Origin: Flammeovirgaceae bacterium UBA5008 | Lineage (GTDB): Bacteria > Bacteroidota > Bacteroidia > Cytophagales > Cyclobacteriaceae | DNA: 9,932 nucleotides | Reading direction: 5' to 3' | NCBI GenBank assembly: GCA_002398365.1 | Contig: DGYK01000008.1 | Coordinates: forward strand, 35,106 to 45,037 | Shown here: positions 6,740 to 9,932 of the stretch, in pieces | How positions within the stretch are numbered: position 1 is the first letter of the stretch | Layout: every line of letters begins with the position of its first letter | Translations under genes and position numbers: made by a program | Notes under the pieces: generated by a model | Told to the model about the DNA's origin: nothing | The model's input: the letters and a program-made list of their open reading frames with translations, nothing else | Database searches by the model: none

Positions 6740-7315
6740 ATGAATCCAGTCTACGAAGAAGGAAAAACCTTTACCAAAATCAACCAGCCGGAAAATCCGT
6801 TGCCGAAAGGTGAATACGAAAATTGCGTGTTCACCAATTGCGATTTTTCAAATACCGATCTGAGCGACTTTAAATTCATCGATTGCTCATTTACTAGTTG
6901 CAATCTCAGTTTGGCCAAGTTGACCAACACCGCCTTTCGGGCGGTAACCTTTAAAGATTGTAAGATGCTGGGATTACACTTTGAGAAATGCCATGAGTTA
7001 GGTTTTTCCGTAAGCTTTGAGAATTGCAATGTCAGTCAGAGTTCATTTTATCGCGTCAAGCTGAAGAAGACCCGCTTTGCGAAATCACAATTACATGAAG
7101 TGGATTTTGCTGAATGCGATTTAACCGGTGCCACCTTCGACCAATGCGATTTGTTGCAAGCACTGTTTGAGAACACCATCATTGAGAAAACCGATTTTCG
7201 TACCGCTTTTAATTTCTCCATCGACCCATCCAACAACCGCATCAAGAGAGCACGCTTTTCACTTTCCGGCCTTCCGGGATTATTGAATAAGTATGATCTT
7301 GATGTGGAGGGGTAA
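6740..7315 (+). CDS. Pentapeptide-repeat protein
   Basis: This 191-residue protein folds, by its pattern, as a right-handed quadrilateral beta-helix. The central large residue (F, L, M, V or I) recurs every five positions. One run of 11 repeats goes from Phe31 to Phe81, and a second of 13 from Phe93 to Phe153, with a 12-residue break around CHELGFS (84-90). Cysteines are frequent beside the core positions (for example NCDF, DCSF, SCNL, ECDL). The C-terminal tail (about 171-191, SLSGLPGLLNKYDLDVEG) ends the rod in a short helix-like segment. In layout this resembles the dimerising tail of Qnr/MfpA proteins, which mimic DNA and bind gyrase. No signal peptide is present, so it is cytoplasmic. 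Gyrase protection or quinolone resistance cannot be claimed from sequence; most family members have no known role. It appears to be a single-gene unit; neighbours give no functional clue. Confidence 0.92.
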   Translation: MNPVYEEGKTFTKINQPENPLPKGEYENCVFTNCDFSNTDLSDFKFIDCSFTSCNLSLAKLTNTAFRAVTFKDCKMLGLHFEKCHELGFSVSFENCNVSQSSFYRVKLKKTRFAKSQLHEVDFAECDLTGATFDQCDLLQALFENTIIEKTDFRTAFNFSIDPSNNRIKRARFSLSGLPGLLNKYDLDVEG

Positions 7316-7331
7316 TTAACAGACTTGATTT

Positions 7332-7378
7332 ACCAGCAACCAGCAACTTGTAACCGGAAACAGTTCCCGTCTCGCAAC
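7332..7378 (+). repeat. Interspersed intergenic repeat, copy 1
   Basis: The stretch starts with 7-bp units (ACCAGCA twice, ACTTGTA, ACCGGAA) and runs into AACAGTTCCCGTCTCGCAAC (7359-7378). The first 32 nt match 9901-9932 at 29 positions, and the last 20 nt match 9650-9669 at 19 positions. It lies 16 bp after the pentapeptide-repeat stop codon. No hairpin, ORF or target-site duplication is evident; its nature is unknown. Confidence 0.75.
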
Positions 7379-7413
7379 GCACCTCATTCTGACTTCTTTT
7401 CACTCTTGCTACC

Positions 7414-7441
7414 TGAACGTTTCAAAACCCGAAGGAACCGT
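7414..7441 (+). promoter_or_regulatory. Candidate operator upstream of the PEBP-linked AraC gene
   Basis: TGAACGTTTC (7414-7423) recurs exactly at 8353-8362 before the PEBP gene. Here a second half-site-like GAACCGT (7435-7441) follows 20 bp after GAACGTT (7415-7421), close to the helical spacing of AraC-type half-sites. The element is 41 bp upstream of the -7 box at 7465. Binding by the product of the gene at 7501 is inference. Confidence 0.25.
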
Positions 7442-7464
7442 AACAAAGACTCCCATCGATTCAC

Positions 7465-7472
7465 TAAATTTG
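7465..7472 (+). promoter_or_regulatory. -7 promoter element (TAAATTTG) of the PEBP-linked AraC gene
   Basis: TAAATTTG matches TAnnTTTG exactly and ends 28 nt before the TTG start at 7501. No TTG is found at -33 spacing. Its first three bases, TAA, are also the in-frame stop upstream of the gene, so no start codon earlier than 7501 is available. Confidence 0.5.
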
Positions 7473-7500
7473 CCGCCAGCACTTACTAAACAAAAACACG

Positions 7501-8334
7501 TTGAGCGTTCTACAAATTCCCGAAGACTTGAAGCTGGAGAAGTCGCAGCCGATACTCGTTTATGAACACCGAAGTTCAAAATCAGTCGAACGCCAGCAAA
7601 TCATTCTCAATCAAAATACCTTCAGCTTTCTGACAGACGGAAAAAAAGAAGTAATGTCTGCTCAGGAGTCCATTACCATTGACCCAACCCAATTTCTGGT
7701 GATGAAGGCCGGACACTGCCTGATGACCGAACGACTCTCGCGAGGAAAAACCTACCGCAGTGTAATGCTGACCTTTTCCAGCGAAATGCTGTTAAAATTT
7801 CTCCGGAAACAACGCATACCCAAACCGGCAGCTTCCGCTCAAACAGTATTTTCGTTTCCCACCGATGGGTTCGTCTTGAATTTTATCGAGAGCTTGCTCA
7901 CCATTTCCGAACTATCCCAACCCATGCAGTCGAAGCTACTCGAAGTAAAGTTGGAAGAGATCCTGCTTTACATCAGCGAAATACATGGCGCTGATTTTCT
8001 ATACGCATTGGCTGCCAACAGCGATCGTGCCACTCAAAAGTTAATTCGCACAGTAGAGAGTAATCAGCTCAGCAAACTCACCATCAAAGAGCTCGCCTTT
8101 TTGTGCGACATGAGTGTGTCTACCTTCAAGCGCGAGTTCACCCGGCAGTTTGCCACATCACCGATCAAGTGGTTTCAGCAGAAGCGCTTAGCCTATGCCC
8201 ATCATTTGCTGCACCAGGAGCACCGCAAGCCCTCCGAAGTATATTATGAAGTAGGCTACGAAAATCTATCCAGTTTCATACAAGCCTACAAGCAGCAATA
8301 CAAGGCTACCCCGAGGCAGCATCGCAAAAGTTGA
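7501..8334 (+). CDS. AraC-family transcriptional regulator (PEBP-linked), TTG start
   Basis: This 277-residue soluble regulator has an N-terminal beta-rich sensing domain (about 15-105, ExsA/AraC-N-like in style), a helical linker (about 120-165) and a C-terminal double HTH. HTH1 is LTIKELAFLCDMSVSTFKREF (193-213). HTH2 is PSEVYYEVGYENLSSFIQAYKQQY (244-267), followed by TPRQHR. The start is TTG: the in-frame stop at 7465-7467 leaves no ATG, GTG or other TTG before it, and the next in-frame ATG (residue 52) would cut into the sensing domain. It lies 85 bp upstream of the PEBP gene on the same strand. Both have a -7 element and a shared TGAACGTTTC upstream, so autoregulation plus activation of the PEBP gene is a reasonable guess. 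The effector is unknown. Confidence 0.9.
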   Translation: MSVLQIPEDLKLEKSQPILVYEHRSSKSVERQQIILNQNTFSFLTDGKKEVMSAQESITIDPTQFLVMKAGHCLMTERLSRGKTYRSVMLTFSSEMLLKFLRKQRIPKPAASAQTVFSFPTDGFVLNFIESLLTISELSQPMQSKLLEVKLEEILLYISEIHGADFLYALAANSDRATQKLIRTVESNQLSKLTIKELAFLCDMSVSTFKREFTRQFATSPIKWFQQKRLAYAHHLLHQEHRKPSEVYYEVGYENLSSFIQAYKQQYKATPRQHRKS

Positions 8335-8352
8335 ACTTCCGGCAACAGTTTT

Positions 8353-8362
8353 TGAACGTTTC
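8353..8362 (+). promoter_or_regulatory. Candidate operator upstream of the PEBP gene
   Basis: TGAACGTTTC is identical to the decamer at 7414-7423 upstream of the adjacent AraC gene. It lies 28 bp before the -7 element at 8391-8398, about where an activator would contact RNA polymerase. A decamer can recur by chance; the shared position before two neighbouring promoters is what makes it notable. Confidence 0.3.
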
Positions 8363-8390
8363 CCCCAGCACGCACCGCACGCGGTTCATC

Positions 8391-8398
8391 TACTTTTG
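8391..8398 (+). promoter_or_regulatory. -7 promoter element (TACTTTTG) of the PEBP gene
   Basis: TACTTTTG matches TAnnTTTG exactly and ends 21 nt before the ATG at 8420. No TTG is present at -33 spacing, which fits an activator-dependent promoter. Its last three bases are the TTG that opens a longer frame, so that earlier start would lie inside the promoter and is rejected. Confidence 0.5.
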
Positions 8399-8419
8399 AG
8401 GAACAAACTTATTAAACGT

Positions 8420-8968
8420 ATGAAAAGAACACACCTACTTGTAGCGCTGTGGTTGATGGGATCAATCACCGCATTGGCACAACGCACCTTTACACTCACT
8501 AGCAAAGATATAGGCGGAGAGGCCACCAAGGTGCAAGAGTTCAATGGCTTCGGATGTTCCGGTGAAAATCAATCGCCACAATTAGCGTGGTCCAACGCAC
8601 CCGAGGGAACGAAGAGTTTTGCCATTACCATGTACGATCCGGATGCGCCCACCGGAAGTGGCTTTTGGCATTGGGTAGTATTTGATATTCCTGCCAATGT
8701 GCACGAGTTGGTTACCAATGCAGGAAATGTAAAACTTAATGTAGCACCTGCCGGATCCATTCAGAGCATCACCGACTTCGGCACGAAAGGATTTGGAGGT
8801 CCATGTCCACCGCCAGGCCACGGATTGCACCAATATATTATTACTGTGTATGCATTGAAGACCGACAAGTTGGGATTGACAGAGAACAACAATCCCGCTA
8901 CAGTAGGTTTTTATTTGTGGAGCCAAACGTTGGCGAAGGCAAGCATCGTTGTATATTATAAGCGATAG
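8420..8968 (+). CDS. Exported PEBP family protein (YbhB/YbcL type, Raf kinase inhibitor-like)
   Basis: This 182-residue protein belongs to the phosphatidylethanolamine-binding protein family. A signal peptide (1-20, ending TALA before QRTF) sends it to the periplasm or beyond, in contrast to E. coli YbhB, which is cytoplasmic. Both family signatures are intact: CSGENQSPQLAW (46-57) with YDPDAPTGSGFWHWVVFDIP (72-91), and GFGGPCPPPGHGLHQYIITVYAL (124-146), which together form the anion/ligand pocket. The biochemical role of bacterial PEBPs is largely unknown, and a kinase-inhibitor function should not be inferred from the name. The ATG at 8420 is chosen because the longer frame begins inside the -7 promoter element and the ATG directly precedes the signal peptide. 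The gene follows the AraC regulator on the same strand and ends at a strong terminator. Confidence 0.93.
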   Translation: MKRTHLLVALWLMGSITALAQRTFTLTSKDIGGEATKVQEFNGFGCSGENQSPQLAWSNAPEGTKSFAITMYDPDAPTGSGFWHWVVFDIPANVHELVTNAGNVKLNVAPAGSIQSITDFGTKGFGGPCPPPGHGLHQYIITVYALKTDKLGLTENNNPATVGFYLWSQTLAKASIVVYYKR

Positions 8969-8977
8969 AGAAACTAC

Positions 8978-9015
8978 AGCAGATGGGCGATTTTCTCCAT
9001 CTGCTTTTTCTTTTT
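8978..9015 (+). terminator. Intrinsic terminator after the PEBP gene
   Basis: A perfect 9-bp stem, AGCAGATGG (8978-8986) and CCATCTGCT (8997-9005), with a 10-nt loop leads directly into TTTTTCTTTTTC (9005-9016). It starts 10 bp after the PEBP stop. It separates this unit from the acetyltransferase gene and shows that the ATG at 8983, inside the stem, is not a gene start. Confidence 0.88.
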
Positions 9016-9063
9016 CTGCAAGTTCCTTTTTTGAATTTCGAGCCGCTCACTTCGAATCACAAT

Positions 9064-9576
9064 ATGCAAACATGCACATTCCGAGATGCAACTGCAGGCG
9101 ACTTACCGCGCATTGTAGAAATTTATAATTCAACCATCGCCTCGCGGATGGTGACAGCCGACACCGAACCCGTTTCAGTAAGCAGCCGGCAAAAATGGTT
9201 TGAAGAACACCATGCCGACAAGCGTCCATTATGGGTGGTGGAGAAAGACAACCAGATGGTAGGGTGGGTGAGCTTTCAATCTTTTTACGGACGACCCGCA
9301 TACGATGCTACGGTTGAAATCAGTATTTACCTCGACCCGCAGCACCGAGGTAAAGGATTAGGAAAAGAGATATTGCAGTATAGCATCGACCGCGCACCGC
9401 AGTTCGGAGTAAAAACATTGCTCGGATTTATCTTTGCCCACAATGAACCCAGCCTGAAACTCTTTCATCATTTTGGATTTGAAGATTGGGGCACACTACC
9501 CAACATTGCATCGCTCGAAGGGCAAGAGCGAGGACTAATCATAGTGGGCAAGCGAATCGTGCCAGCGTTTCACTAA
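9064..9576 (+). CDS. GNAT N-acetyltransferase, PAT (phosphinothricin acetyltransferase)-like
   Basis: This 170-residue cytoplasmic protein is predicted to transfer acetyl from acetyl-CoA to an amine. It has the PAT-type GNAT layout: RDATAGDLPRIVEIYN (7-22), the conserved variable-arm region with RPLWVVE (54-60) and GWVSF (67-71), motif A ISIYLDPQHRGKGLG (86-100) with the pyrophosphate-binding RGKGLG, and motif B NEPSLKLFHHFGF (127-139). Length and order match the PAT/YwnH group, whose members act on phosphinothricin, methionine sulfoximine or other amino-acid-like amines; the real substrate is unknown. The frame is open from an ATG at 8983, but that codon is inside the preceding terminator. 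The ATG at 9064 starts right before the fold and is preferred. No clear -7 element was found upstream (9026-9033, CTTTTTTG, is poor). Confidence 0.92.
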   Translation: MQTCTFRDATAGDLPRIVEIYNSTIASRMVTADTEPVSVSSRQKWFEEHHADKRPLWVVEKDNQMVGWVSFQSFYGRPAYDATVEISIYLDPQHRGKGLGKEILQYSIDRAPQFGVKTLLGFIFAHNEPSLKLFHHFGFEDWGTLPNIASLEGQERGLIIVGKRIVPAFH

Positions 9577-9621
9577 CGCAAGTTGCGCTGCACTTCGATT
9601 TTATTTCAGCGAAGCATATCA

Positions 9622-9669
9622 AAACACCAGGTTGCAACTACCACATCTCAACAGTTCCCCTCTCGCAAC
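9622..9669 (+). repeat. Interspersed intergenic repeat, copy 2 (diverged 5' part)
   Basis: AACAGTTCCCCTCTCGCAAC (9650-9669) differs at one base of 20 from 7359-7378. The preceding part (ACACCAGGTTGCAACTACC, from 9624) holds the same words, CCAG and TTGCAAC, as the heptamer part of the other copies, but in rearranged form. Confidence 0.65.
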
Positions 9670-9685
9670 ACGCCACACCCCAGTT

Positions 9686-9874
9686 CCAATCCCAAGTCCA
9701 TTAACTAATGACCAATTACTACTTCTAAGTCCCAAGGCCAATTGACTATTGACCATTAACACCCTCACGTCTCGTAACTCCAACCCCCCAATGACTATTG
9801 ACTATTGACCAATGACTAAGTCCTAACCCCCAAGTCCTATTGACAATTAACAAATCGGCAATTGACAATTGACA
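9686..9874 (+). repeat. Degenerate heptanucleotide-phased array
   Basis: About 190 bp can be cut into consecutive 7-mers of related sequence: for example TTGACTA, TTGACCA (9742-9755); ATGACTA, TTGACTA, TTGACCA, ATGACTA, AGTCCTA (9791-9825); AGTCCTA, TTGACAA, TTAACAA (9833-9853). From 9721 to 9860, C falls at the fifth and A at the seventh position of most units. Only about one base of slippage is seen near each end. Similar heptanucleotide arrays (STRR) are known in filamentous cyanobacteria; a relation is not implied. Confidence 0.7.
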
Positions 9875-9900
9875 ACACAGAGCGTTTCGATACTCTCACC

Positions 9901-9932
9901 ACCAGCAACCAGCAACTTGCAACCAGTAACAG
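9901..9932 (+). repeat. Interspersed intergenic repeat, copy 3 (cut by window end)
   Basis: ACCAGCA twice, ACTTGCA, ACCAGTA and ACAG match 7332-7363 at 29 of 32 positions. The copy stops at the window edge exactly where the others continue with TTCCC and TCTCGCAAC. Confidence 0.75.

Larger units (their letters stand above)
9577..9932. other. Gene-free region filled with repeats
   Basis: No credible gene lies between the acetyltransferase stop and the window end. Positions 9622-9669 and 9901-9932 are copies of the repeat at 7332-7378, and 9686-9874 is a degenerate array with a 7-bp period. The plus strand here is rich in A and C and poor in G. A short palindrome, CGCAAGTTGCG (9577-9587), directly follows the stop and could be a weak terminator. 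Confidence 0.6.

Noticed and set aside
6740..7315. Quinolone-resistance (qnr) gene
   Set aside because: Only the repeat fold and general tail layout are shared; no specific Qnr sequence features are visible.
8396..8419. N-terminal extension of the PEBP protein from a TTG at 8396
   Set aside because: The TTG is part of the -7 promoter element, so it would not be in the transcript; the ATG at 8420 gives a standard signal peptide.
8983..9063. N-terminal extension of the acetyltransferase from the ATG at 8983
   Set aside because: The ATG is inside the stem of the intrinsic terminator of the PEBP gene, and the added residues are low-complexity and outside the GNAT fold.
9577..9587. Terminator of the acetyltransferase gene
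   Set aside because: CGCAAGTTGCG makes at most a 4-bp stem with a 3-nt loop, and the nearest T-rich stretch is about 10 nt away, so the evidence is too weak.
9686..9932. CRISPR array or tandem-repeat protein
   Set aside because: Repeats are 7 bp and degenerate, without spacers of constant length, and no cas genes or coding frame are present.

Overview
The window looks like chromosomal DNA from a member of the Bacteroidota, probably Cytophagales-like. Four things point there. The secreted amylase ends in a type IX secretion (T9SS) sorting domain. Genes lack Shine-Dalgarno sites and have A/T-rich leaders. Several genes are preceded by the Bacteroidota -7 promoter element TAnnTTTG. AraC-type regulators are unusually frequent. 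No rRNA, tRNA, CRISPR array, transposase or integrase is visible.

Layout, left to right. (1) Positions 34-1818, minus strand: an AraC-type regulator followed by a short-chain dehydrogenase/reductase. (2) 1967-2452, plus: a small zinc-ribbon Nudix hydrolase, divergent from the first AraC gene and convergent with the amylase, with a shared hairpin terminator at 2458-2506. (3) 2505-6428, minus: a one-component regulator with a starch-binding-like periplasmic domain, about seven membrane helices and a cytoplasmic AraC DNA-binding domain. A secreted GH13 alpha-amylase with a T9SS tail follows it. The 135 bp between the two genes hold a near-perfect 12-bp direct repeat and a palindrome. (4) 6740-7315, plus: a pentapeptide-repeat protein. 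(5) 7501-8968, plus: a third AraC-type regulator (TTG start) and an exported PEBP/YbhB-type protein, closed by a strong intrinsic terminator. (6) 9064-9576, plus: a PAT-like GNAT acetyltransferase. (7) 9577-9932: about 350 bp without a gene, mostly a degenerate array with a 7-bp period plus copies of an interspersed repeat also found at 7332-7378.

The most interesting unit is the pair at 2505-6428. The domain order suggests a membrane-embedded transcription factor that could sense a glucan outside the cytoplasm and act directly on the adjacent amylase promoter, without a kinase relay or SusC/SusD genes in view. This is inference from domain order and gene position. The second notable item is the set of 7-bp-phased intergenic repeats.

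Several starts were set inside longer open frames because the extensions begin at GTG/TTG codons, overlap a promoter element or cross a terminator: 801, 1818, 1967, 8420 and 9064.
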